Positions 1 to 5,532 of a DNA stretch of 5,775 nt are shown piece by piece. Source of the DNA: JALHSW01 sp038321755 (GTDB taxonomy: Bacteria > Actinomycetota > Acidimicrobiia > IMCC26256 > PALSA-555); the NCBI GenBank assembly GCA_038321755.1, contig JBBQFJ010000178.1:1-5775 (forward strand), written 5' to 3'. Both the position numbers and the translations under genes were made by a program. The notes beneath the pieces are model-generated. The model saw only the letters and a list, made by a program, of their open reading frames with translations. It made no database searches and was not told the origin of the DNA. Every line of letters starts with the position of its first letter. Position 1 is the stretch's first letter.

Positions 1-4
1 CCTT

Positions 5-1390
5 TCACGTTCTCGTCTCGCTGGCCGTGGCCAGGTTGTTCAGCGGGTGTGCCGGTCGGGACCAGCGTCCACGGCTCTGGAAGTACTCGAGCGCTTCGGG
101 AGCGTCCGTGAACTCCAGGAGTCCGCCCACTTTCTCGGCGAGCAGGTCTCGCACCTCCGCCGGCTCCGCGAAGAAGAACTCTCGGCGCTCATTCACGAAG
201 TTCACCCGCCGGTCCGCGAAGGCCTTGTGCAGTTCGCCCTCCAGTGCGATGGCGTCGTCGGAGAAGAACAGTGCATGCACGTCGAAGCGGAACGGGACCG
301 ACGCATCGCCTAACTCCCGAATCCTGTCCCGAGGCTCGAGCCGCCGCGTCATGCCGATCTTTACGACGTTGGGGCCGAAGGCTCCGACGTTTGAGATCAC
401 GTAGACGTACCCGGCACGGATGTTTGCGATCCGGTAGTCGTTGGCCTCGATGGCCTTGTCAATCTGTGCCAAGCGATTGGCCAGCTCGTCGGTAGCCGCA
501 TCGTCTCCGCTCGCGCGAAGCGACTCGAGCACGGTGACGTAGTGGGACTTCTCCTTCTCGAGGCGTTCCCGTTCGGTTGCCAGCTCTTGCTCCGCGCGGC
601 GCTGCTCGCGGAGCAGTTCGCGTTCCTCGCGCGCCTTCTCGCGCTCTTCCTGGACCTTCATCTGAAAGTCCGCGGTGAGCTCCAGTTCGACCAGCCGGAG
701 TGAGTGGAAGACGGGATTGATCCGCATCTCCATGATCGTGCCCAGTTTCTCGATCGCAGTCACAGCGGACTCAAGCCGTTTCGTTGCGGTGCTGATGTTG
801 CCCGCACGCAACGATCGGACGCAGTTGTCGGCCTCCGCGTTGTAGGCGCGCAGCATCAGTCGAGAGAGGTCACTAACCATCCGTCGACCCTTCGCCAACG
901 ACCCGTCGAAGGTGAACATGTCTGCGGCGAGCACCGCGTCACCGGCCTTCACGACCGAGTCGATCTGCGCATCCAGGTCGCGGAGGCGGTCCTTGAACGC
1001 AACCGCGTCCTCCAGGGGGTGGTGGTAGCGGTAGATGCCAACGTCTTGCAGCACCTTCTGGTCGTCGAGTTCGATAGCGCCCTCGGCTCCCGATCTTGCG
1101 GCGGCCAAGGACGCCTCGAGCGCGGCGATGCGACGCAGCAGTGCTTTCGAGTCCTCGCCCGTGGAGGTACTCGGAGCGACTTCTGCGGTGGGCACTACTT
1201 CCGGCCGCGCCTCTGCTGGCTCTGTCACTGCTGGCACTCGAGCCGGAATCACAGAGGGGGTGTCGTCATCCGCAATCCACAACTGCCACCCAGAGGGCGG
1301 ATCTGGCCACGACGGGTCGGGCGTCCATCCCGGAGGCGGCGTCCATCCCGGAGGGGGCGTGGGCCAACCCGGCGGGGAGTTGAATCTCAC
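5..1390 (-). CDS. DUF4041 / GIY-YIG nuclease, SNIPE-like, with PPGW-repeat N-terminus
   Basis: Probable phage-defence nuclease. Residues 5-38 are Pro-Pro-Gly-Trp repeats (Trp9, 16, 22, 28, 35) ending in GWQLW; residues 40-80 are a Pro/Ala/Glu linker. A short helix precedes the DUF4041 region (about 112-240), recognised by LQDVGIYRYHHPLEDA (114-129) and KGRRMVSDLSRLMLRAYNAEAD (from 167). A Glu/Arg coiled coil (240-325) leads to a GIY-YIG domain of T5orf172/Mug113 type: GYVYVIS (327-333), KIGMTRR (344-350), DRIREL (355-360), LEGELHKAF (383-391) and REFF (403-406); the family's Tyr, Arg, Glu and His residues all look intact. This order matches SNIPE, which cuts incoming phage DNA at the membrane, but no transmembrane segment is visible here. 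The GTG start overlaps the upstream gene's TGA (GTGA) and has only a weak Shine-Dalgarno, so translation is probably coupled. Domain calls are confident; the defence role is inferred from family. Confidence 0.9.
   Translation of the reverse strand: MRFNSPPGWPTPPPGWTPPPGWTPDPSWPDPPSGWQLWIADDDTPSVIPARVPAVTEPAEARPEVVPTAEVAPSTSTGEDSKALLRRIAALEASLAAARSGAEGAIELDDQKVLQDVGIYRYHHPLEDAVAFKDRLRDLDAQIDSVVKAGDAVLAADMFTFDGSLAKGRRMVSDLSRLMLRAYNAEADNCVRSLRAGNISTATKRLESAVTAIEKLGTIMEMRINPVFHSLRLVELELTADFQMKVQEEREKAREERELLREQRRAEQELATERERLEKEKSHYVTVLESLRASGDDAATDELANRLAQIDKAIEANDYRIANIRAGYVYVISNVGAFGPNVVKIGMTRRLEPRDRIRELGDASVPFRFDVHALFFSDDAIALEGELHKAFADRRVNFVNERREFFFAEPAEVRDLLAEKVGGLLEFTDAPEALEYFQSRGRWSRPAHPLNNLATASETRT
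1320..1372 (-). repeat. 18-bp tandem repeat encoding PPPGWT units
   Basis: The 17-base string GGCGTCCATCCCGGAGG occurs at 1320-1336 and again at 1338-1354, giving an 18-bp period, followed by a degenerate third copy at about 1356-1372. Read on the minus strand each unit encodes one Pro-Pro-Pro-Gly-Trp-Thr hexapeptide at the start of the nuclease gene. The two near-identical copies suggest recent slippage or duplication, so repeat number may vary between strains. Confidence 0.8.
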
Positions 1391-2667
1391 TGCTGGCCCC
1401 GGACTCGTACACCCCTACTCGTGTCAGCCGGGCTGAGGTCGAACGGGGACTTCGACATCGCAGCCCCGAGATGAGTCAGCGTTGCCTGCGGGACCACGTT
1501 GGCCAAGTCGAACCCGCCGAATGTCTCCCGGTCAGCCGCGACAACGACCAGGGGCACCGTCTCCGGCAGCCCGGTAGCAGGCGCGATCCGGTCCACCCCC
1601 ACGGTCAGCGAGATCGAACGGACCTTTCCGGCGCGGTCACCTTCGAAGACCTCGTGCAAAGTCCGGACCGCGACCTGCCAGACGGCGTTCGCGTACCGGT
1701 CCTTCTGCGCCTTCACGGGGAGTGAGGTCGAAGTGATCTCGTCTTTGGCCTTGACGTACTTGTACTCCTTCACCGACGGGATCGTCGAGGGCTCGGGAAC
1801 AGTTGCAGTTAGGGCCAACTCACGAGTGTCCAGTTTGAAGTCGTAGTCGTGGCTGACAGGGAACACCTCCGGGTACACCGAGTTCGACAAGACGATGCCG
1901 ACGTACTCCTGGATGGCAGACTCGACATCGAACGCCAGTTCGTTGATGAACTTGGCAGCCTCTTGGTTGCGTGAAGCGGCCTCGTCTTCGCGCTGCTTGC
2001 ATTGCTCTTTGTACGCCGTCTCCGCAGCTCCAAGCTTCGCGAGCCGTTCCCTCTCCGAGCCCTGGCGCGTTGCTTGCTCCGCCACGTAGCTCGCGTGCAT
2101 GGCGGTCGCATGCGAGTGCCATTGCTGCTTCGCAACGTCGTGTGCCGCCAGGGCCTTCCGGATGGCCTCCTCGTGTCGCTTCTTGCCTCCGAAGGCGGCA
2201 CCCAAACCGCTAGGCGCTGGTGGCTCCTGGTACGCCGGCTCGGGCGGATACACCAGGTCAGGCATCGTCGGCGCGGGGACGCCGAGCGCACCCGGGGCGA
2301 ACGGCGGGTGCATCACCTGGCTGATCTTTAGCGCCTCGAGGTCGACGTAGTCGTCCACTTCAAGAGTCCAGGCGAGCAGGCCATCAACCTCATCGAGCTC
2401 GTGAGCGAGGGCTGCGTTCAGCGACGCGACGTCGGCTAGCTGAGACTCGTCGTACAGGCGGGCAGCCTCCTTCTCCGCCGCTTTCTGCTCCGCTGCGGAC
2501 GCACGGCTTGTCGCCGAGCGGGCACGCTCGGCGGCCTTGCGCGAGCGTTCCGCCTCCCGTTCCGCCGCGGCACGAGCGCGGAAGGCGGTCGCCTGCTGCT
2601 GTCGGCTCCTCTTCTCAGCCTGTTGAGCCTGGTAATTTATCTCCGCAAAGAACCCACGCTTGGCCAT
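1387..2667 (-). CDS. Coiled-coil protein of unknown function, partner of the DUF4041 nuclease
   Basis: A 426-residue soluble protein without signal peptide or membrane segment. It starts MAKRGFFAEI, then an Ala/Arg/Glu/Gln coiled coil (about 12-100), a conserved patch DGLLAWTLEVDDYVDLEALK (95-114), a Pro-rich linker (120-153), GLGAAFGGKKR (154-164), a second helical stretch (165-250) and a mixed alpha/beta C-terminal domain with EYVGIVLSNSVYPEVFP (254-270), PSVKEYKYVKAKDEI (297-311), KDRYANAVWQVAVRTLHEVF (322-341) and DLANVVPQATLTHLGAAMSK (387-406). I remember similar actinobacterial proteins, some annotated as restriction endonuclease because a nuclease domain is fused; none is seen here. 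The reading frame extends upstream to 2820, but the ATG at 2667 is preferred: it follows GAAGGGGG at good spacing and begins the conserved part. Its TGA overlaps the nuclease GTG, implying one transcript and a shared job. Molecular function is unknown. Confidence 0.87.
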   Translation of the reverse strand: MAKRGFFAEINYQAQQAEKRSRQQQATAFRARAAAEREAERSRKAAERARSATSRASAAEQKAAEKEAARLYDESQLADVASLNAALAHELDEVDGLLAWTLEVDDYVDLEALKISQVMHPPFAPGALGVPAPTMPDLVYPPEPAYQEPPAPSGLGAAFGGKKRHEEAIRKALAAHDVAKQQWHSHATAMHASYVAEQATRQGSERERLAKLGAAETAYKEQCKQREDEAASRNQEAAKFINELAFDVESAIQEYVGIVLSNSVYPEVFPVSHDYDFKLDTRELALTATVPEPSTIPSVKEYKYVKAKDEITSTSLPVKAQKDRYANAVWQVAVRTLHEVFEGDRAGKVRSISLTVGVDRIAPATGLPETVPLVVVAADRETFGGFDLANVVPQATLTHLGAAMSKSPFDLSPADTSRGVRVRGQQ

Positions 2668-2671
2668 CGTT

Positions 2672-2679
2672 CCCCCTTC
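2672..2679 (-). promoter_or_regulatory. Shine-Dalgarno that fixes the coiled-coil gene start
   Basis: Read on the minus strand, GAAGGGGG lies 4 bases before the ATG at 2665-2667. It is the strongest ribosome-binding site in the window and supports starting the protein at MAKRG rather than at the in-frame ATG 153 bases upstream, whose added Arg/Pro/Ser-rich residues look non-coding. Confidence 0.7.
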
Positions 2680-2725
2680 AATGCGCTGATCCCACCGGCA
2701 AGAAGGCGGGGCCCTTGTGTTGATC

Positions 2726-2754
2726 ACCCTATCCTTCGGCGTCGGCGACCTCGA
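2726..2754 (-). promoter_or_regulatory. Candidate promoter of the coiled-coil/nuclease operon
   Basis: On the minus strand TAGGGT (2731 down to 2726) fits the actinobacterial TANNNT -10 pattern, and TCGAGG (2754 to 2749) lies 17 bases upstream as a weak -35 resembling TTGACA at three positions. Transcription would start near 2719, leaving a leader of about 50 bases before the ATG. This is pattern matching only; the short motifs could occur by chance. Confidence 0.3.
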
Positions 2755-2803
2755 CAGGCTCCTGCAAGGACGTGGGGTCGACGGTCGCTCCCCAAGTTCC
2801 GAG

Positions 2804-2925
2804 ACCCTGACACTTGGCATTTTCCCAGGTCAGCGAACCCTCGGCACCGCACCGCTGACGAGGCACCAATGTGTTCTGGGCACAGTGAAAATGCCGCTGA
2901 CACAAGGGTCAGAAAACTCAGGGAC
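2804..2925. repeat. Cluster of CTGAC/GTCAG and GAAAATGCC repeats, possible IS21-like end remnant
   Basis: CTGAC or its complement occurs five times in about 110 bases (2807, 2829, 2855, 2897, 2908). Among them GGCATTTTC (2816-2824) and GAAAATGCC (2887-2895) form a 9-bp inverted repeat, and CTGACAC (2807-2813 and 2897-2903) a direct repeat. The stretch is also locally AT-richer than its surroundings. Multiple short imperfect repeats near the tips are typical of IS21-family elements, and the run from 2886 to 2925 reminds me of such ends, but no transposase gene and no clear target duplication are present. It could equally be a regulator-binding array. Confidence 0.35.
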
Positions 2926-3047
2926 GAACGAATCGAGTTCACTCGCCGGAGACTTGGCGGCGGCACCGACACCGCTCGTTGACGACGCATATGAGGTGCC
3001 ACGATGCGCGCCCATCGTGCTCCCGATCCGGCTGGCCGGGCCCTCCC

Positions 3048-3164
3048 TCACTCGGTGCGAAGTCGCGCCAAAGCGTCGGCCCACCTCGCCAGCATGCGGT
3101 CGATGCTGTCGTGTACCCGTGCGCGGTGAGCCTCGATGTCGGCGGACCGCCCGTCGTCCTTCAT
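3048..3164 (-). CDS. Possible 38-residue leaderless small protein
   Basis: The ATG at 3164 opens a 38-residue frame, charged and probably helical (it contains SIDRMLARWADALARLRTE at 56-74% of its length onward), which looks more protein-like than the Pro/Arg-rich residues encoded upstream in the same frame. There is no Shine-Dalgarno, but TAACGT ends exactly 7 bases before the ATG, the arrangement of a TANNNT -10 box serving a leaderless actinobacterial transcript. I do not recognise a family. It may be a real small protein, the tail of a decayed gene, or chance in GC-rich DNA. Confidence 0.27.
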   Translation of the reverse strand: MKDDGRSADIEAHRARVHDSIDRMLARWADALARLRTE

Positions 3165-3345
3165 GGTTTGCACGTTATGCGGGCGGGGTCGCCTCGGACA
3201 CCGGCCGGCGTCGGGCATGGTGCGACCCGAAAGCACTGTCAGCAGAACGGACGGCAGCCGGGCCAGACGACGCAGCAAACGACCCGCGGGCTGTGCGTCG
3301 TCGCTCTCCGGTTGCGGCGCTCTCGGGCTGCGCCCTCGTTCGCGC

Positions 3346-3363
3346 GGCCTCGCCTGCGAGGCC
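3346..3363. terminator. GC-rich 7-bp hairpin, terminator-like
   Basis: GGCCTCG and CGAGGCC form a perfect 7-bp stem around a CCTG loop. No T-run follows on either strand, but actinobacterial intrinsic terminators often lack one. It lies between the possible small ORF and the DUF5131 gene with no clear transcript ending there, so its role is uncertain. Confidence 0.25.
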
Positions 3364-3520
3364 CAGGCGGTGGTTGCCAACGTCTGTCACTGCAGATGAG
3401 GAGAGCTACGCGAGCGAGCTGTCGTAGGTAGCGGTCAAGGCACCACACCACCTGCATCGCCGGTGTTGACGACGGTGCGACACGGATCCGAATTTGTTAC
3501 GGACACTTGTTCTATTGCGT

Positions 3521-3533
3521 TAGCCTGAGGTCC
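3521..3533 (+). promoter_or_regulatory. Start region of the DUF5131 gene: leaderless -10 box or short Shine-Dalgarno
   Basis: TAGCCT (3521-3526) fits TANNNT and ends 7 bases before the ATG at 3534, the spacing of a leaderless transcript. The same bases also include TGAGG, ending 3 bases before the ATG, a close but possible ribosome-binding site. An upstream TTGACG (3466-3471) has no convincing -10 partner. Either reading supports the ATG at 3534 over the in-frame ATG at 3507. Confidence 0.3.
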
Positions 3534-4277
3534 ATGGCAGACAAGAGCGGAATCCAGTGGACGGAAGCGACCTGGAACCCGGTCACCGGCTGCGACCGGA
3601 TCTCGGCAGGCTGCGATAACTGCTACGCCCTGACCCTGTCGAAACGACTGAAAGCCATGGGCGTCCAAAAGTACCAGAACGACGGCAACGCAGTGACGTC
3701 CGGCCCGGGGTTCGGACTGACCGTTCACCCCGAGGCCCTTGCCCAGCCAGTGCACTGGCGCACACCACGCGTGATCTTCGTGAACTCGATGAGCGATCTC
3801 TTCCACGCCAAGGTGCCGCTTTCGTTCATCCGCGATGTGTTTGACGTCATTGCAGCAACCCCGCAGCACACCTACCAGGTCCTCACCAAGCGTGCGGTCC
3901 GCGCCCGCAAGCTGGGGGATCAGCTGGACTGGCCGACCAACCTGTGGCTTGGCGTTTCAGTCGAGTCAGCAGCAGTGCTGCATCGCGTCGACGAGCTGCG
4001 GCGGATCCCGGCCGCGGTGCGGTTCCTGTCTTGCGAACCGCTGCTCGGGCCGCTGGATCGCATCAACCTGGATGGCATCGGTTGGGTAATCGCCGGCGGG
4101 GAGTCTGGACCCAACTACCGGCCGATGGATGTTGCCTGGGCTCGGTCAATTCGTGACGTGTGCCTGGACGCGTCGGTGCCGTTCTTCTTCAAGCAGTGGG
4201 GCGGGCGATCACCGAAGGCGCTCGGTCGTGAGCTTGACGGGCGCCTCTGGGACGAGATGCCTACCCGGGTGGCTTGA
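3534..4277 (+). CDS. DUF5131 (phage Gp37/Gp68) family, three-Cys radical-SAM-like protein
   Basis: A 247-residue, apparently full-length member of the DUF5131/Gp37-Gp68 family first named from mycobacteriophages. Hallmarks in order: IQWTEATWNPVTGC (7-20), the three cysteines Cys20, Cys27 and Cys30 (C-x6-C-x2-C, followed by Tyr-Ala), VNSMSDLFH (83-91), YQVLTKR (114-120), LGVSVE (139-144), RFLSCEPLLGPL (163-174), WVIAGGESGP (184-193), FFFKQWGG (217-224) and DGRLWDEMP (235-243). The cysteine cluster probably binds an iron-sulfur centre as in radical-SAM enzymes; the substrate is unknown. The ATG at 3534 is chosen because the family begins near MADKSGIQWTE; the extra nine upstream residues are not typical. 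Its neighbour tcmP is the family's known genomic partner and converges on it with a 17-bp 3' overlap, which supports a joint pathway. Family assignment is firm; the reaction is not known to me. Confidence 0.93.
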   Translation: MADKSGIQWTEATWNPVTGCDRISAGCDNCYALTLSKRLKAMGVQKYQNDGNAVTSGPGFGLTVHPEALAQPVHWRTPRVIFVNSMSDLFHAKVPLSFIRDVFDVIAATPQHTYQVLTKRAVRARKLGDQLDWPTNLWLGVSVESAAVLHRVDELRRIPAAVRFLSCEPLLGPLDRINLDGIGWVIAGGESGPNYRPMDVAWARSIRDVCLDASVPFFFKQWGGRSPKALGRELDGRLWDEMPTRVA

Positions 4278-4306
4278 TGAAGTCGATCAACGTCCCGGCT
4301 GGGTAG
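4261..4306. terminator. Nested inverted repeat at the convergent gene junction, possible bidirectional terminator
   Basis: Three stems nest here: CTACCC (4261-4266) with GGGTAG (4301-4306), GGG (4267-4269) with CCC (4294-4296), and TTGAT (4274-4278) with ATCAA (4286-4290) around a 7-base loop. The structure begins exactly at the tcmP stop codon and contains the DUF5131 stop. Being symmetric it can form in both transcripts, as expected for a shared terminator. There is no T-run, and part of it is coding sequence, so this is moderate evidence only. Confidence 0.35.
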
Positions 4307-5367
4307 GTGTTCCGCCTTCGCTGGTTGGGCGAGCTGATCAATCCCTCATTCTGCATTGAGGCAAGTGTCGCCCTTTTGATGTGCCCGTCGTGATACGGCG
4401 TGTGAACCAAGGTGAACTCTTCCACTGCCTCGATCGTCGCGCGGGCGCCAGCAAACTCTCTGAGGAGGGCCATACGCAGAGGGCCCATGTCGGGCTCGGG
4501 CCCGAAGAGCACATCCTGACCGGCGAGCCTGTCGGAGAAGTGGTAGTCCCCAGTTGGAGCAACGCTCCACATGGCTCGCTTCATAACCTTCAGACCCTTG
4601 AGATTGCGGGTGCAGTAGAACATATAGCAGATCGTCAAGCCGTTCTCGCCGGTCATCTTGAATCGCTGGACGTAAGGGAATCGTCCGACGGTCTTCAGTT
4701 GACGCTCGTACAGGTTCGCAAGCCAGAGTCCGCGTGTTGGGTCGCCCGAGGGTGGAGCGGACGCGAACTCGTCAGTACCGAAGAGCCGTTGAAACGCGGC
4801 GTCGACCACTGCGCTCGTGGAGAACCGTTGGACGCTGTTGAAGTCGAAGTAGATGAGCAGTTCGCATCCGTTGTAGCTCAACAGGTCAGCGATCTGCTTC
4901 ATGTCAACATCCTTGTAACCGAAGGGGTCAACAAAGGCGAACGTCGGAGCGAGACGGGCCTTCTGTTGCTCCAGTTGGGCTAGAACGCCGTCGACCAGCT
5001 CGCCGAAAGGCTCGTTCCGCAGTTCGACCTTGACGTTCGTGGGGTAGCCCCCGCGCCCCTCCCTCAATGTTTGCTCAACCTCGGCCAGCGATTCATACCT
5101 GCCAGGATCACGCTCGTTGAAAACAAAGATGAACTCGCAGGTCGAGAGCCTCTCCAAGTAGCCATGGTCGAGGAGAACCTCCAGCGCAACGATGGGCGAG
5201 CCAGGTTCGCTGCCTGCGTAGACACCTGGGCCGGCGAACCCATCGAGGAAGAGGATGCGATTACGGGTTTGGCCGAGGATCGGAAACCATCCCTTGAGAT
5301 ACTCCCGAAGGATCTGGTGCTTCGCAGCCGTATGTGGCTTGAGCGGCCAGATCGTCGATCTGGGCAT
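4261..5367 (-). CDS. tcmP: Three-Cys-motif partner protein TcmP
   Basis: A 368-residue full-length TcmP, the family that recurs beside DUF5131/three-Cys proteins. Visible hallmarks are WPLKPHTAAKHQILREYL (7-24), the glycine-rich LDGFAGPG (41-48), FNERDP (83-88), FAFVDPFGYKDVDM (143-156), YFDFN (173-177), LTICYMFYCTRNLKGLKVMKRAMW (from 244) and a C-terminal winged-helix-like segment (about 300-350). The glycine-rich loop followed by DPFG resembles the SAM-binding and catalytic motifs of Rossmann methyltransferases, so a modification role in nucleic acid or nucleotide is inferred, not shown. The ATG at 5367 is the only reasonable start: an in-frame stop lies 12 bases upstream (5380-5382). Its Shine-Dalgarno is weak, and it overlaps the TGA of a 53-codon ORF by one base (TGATG), suggesting coupled translation. 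The 3' end overlaps the DUF5131 gene by 17 bp. Confidence 0.93.
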   Translation of the reverse strand: MPRSTIWPLKPHTAAKHQILREYLKGWFPILGQTRNRILFLDGFAGPGVYAGSEPGSPIVALEVLLDHGYLERLSTCEFIFVFNERDPGRYESLAEVEQTLREGRGGYPTNVKVELRNEPFGELVDGVLAQLEQQKARLAPTFAFVDPFGYKDVDMKQIADLLSYNGCELLIYFDFNSVQRFSTSAVVDAAFQRLFGTDEFASAPPSGDPTRGLWLANLYERQLKTVGRFPYVQRFKMTGENGLTICYMFYCTRNLKGLKVMKRAMWSVAPTGDYHFSDRLAGQDVLFGPEPDMGPLRMALLREFAGARATIEAVEEFTLVHTPYHDGHIKRATLASMQNEGLISSPNQRRRNTYPAGTLIDFIKPPG

Positions 5368-5528
5368 CAGGTCGTCCGGTCAGCGTCGTCGTCCTGGTCC
5401 CGCCGGGCGCGCTCCCCCATGCTCGGCCGGCACTCATCCCTGTCGGTGACCACCCAGTGGCGGCCGCCGACACCGACCAGTTGGCCGACCGCAGGCAGAT
5501 CCACAGTCGTCGTGACGACGGCGGTCAC
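5367..5528 (-). CDS. Short ORF coupled to tcmP, resembling the N-terminus of a DISARM-type SNF2 helicase (possible truncated remnant)
   Basis: A 53-residue frame from GTG at 5528 (or GTG at 5504, 45 residues) whose TGA overlaps the tcmP ATG as TGATG. Residues 9-30 contain LPAVGQLVGVGGRHWVVTD, which resembles the first residues of DrmD-like SNF2 helicases as I remember them (a beta-rich start of the form VGxLVxVRxRxWVVxD). The rest (30-53) is Arg/Asp-rich and does not continue that domain; a whole DrmD is about a thousand residues. It may be the 5' stub of a deleted helicase gene or an independent small gene feeding ribosomes to tcmP. The start has no clear Shine-Dalgarno. The stop/start overlap is directly seen; the helicase resemblance is a memory-based match over about 20 residues. 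Confidence 0.45.
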   Translation of the reverse strand: MTAVVTTTVDLPAVGQLVGVGGRHWVVTDRDECRPSMGERARRDQDDDADRTT

Positions 5529-5532
5529 GTTG

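Larger units (their letters stand above)
2668..3533. other. 866-base intergenic stretch without a confident gene
   Basis: This gap separates the minus-strand nuclease operon from the plus-strand DUF5131 gene. Several frames stay open here on both strands, but their translations are Arg/Pro/Ala-rich without family motifs or good ribosome-binding sites, as expected from GC-rich non-coding DNA. Within it I can support a candidate promoter (2726-2754), a repeat cluster (2804-2925), a possible 38-residue ORF (3048-3164), a hairpin (3346-3363) and the DUF5131 upstream region. No tRNA, CRISPR or integrase gene was seen. Confidence 0.6.

Noticed and set aside
704..1474. Plus-strand open frame of 256 codons opposite the nuclease gene
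   Set aside because: It lies antisense to a gene with clear family motifs; its translation is Arg/Gly/His-rich without motifs and is explained by GC-rich codon bias.
2668..2820. 51-residue N-terminal extension of the coiled-coil protein from the ATG at 2820
   Set aside because: A strong Shine-Dalgarno and the conserved MAKRGFFAE start lie at 2667; the extension is Arg/Pro/Ser-rich and has no good ribosome-binding site.
3048..3380. Full 110-codon minus-strand version of the small ORF
   Set aside because: The upstream 72 residues are Arg/Pro-rich with no start signal; only the last 38 residues look protein-like.
2717..3427. Plus-strand open frame of 236 codons across the intergenic gap
   Set aside because: No family motifs, no ribosome-binding site, compositional Arg/Pro/Ala bias, and it crosses the repeat cluster and hairpin; other frames there are similarly open.
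4381..4983. Plus-strand 200-codon open frame opposite tcmP
   Set aside because: Antisense shadow of tcmP, whose motifs are unmistakable.
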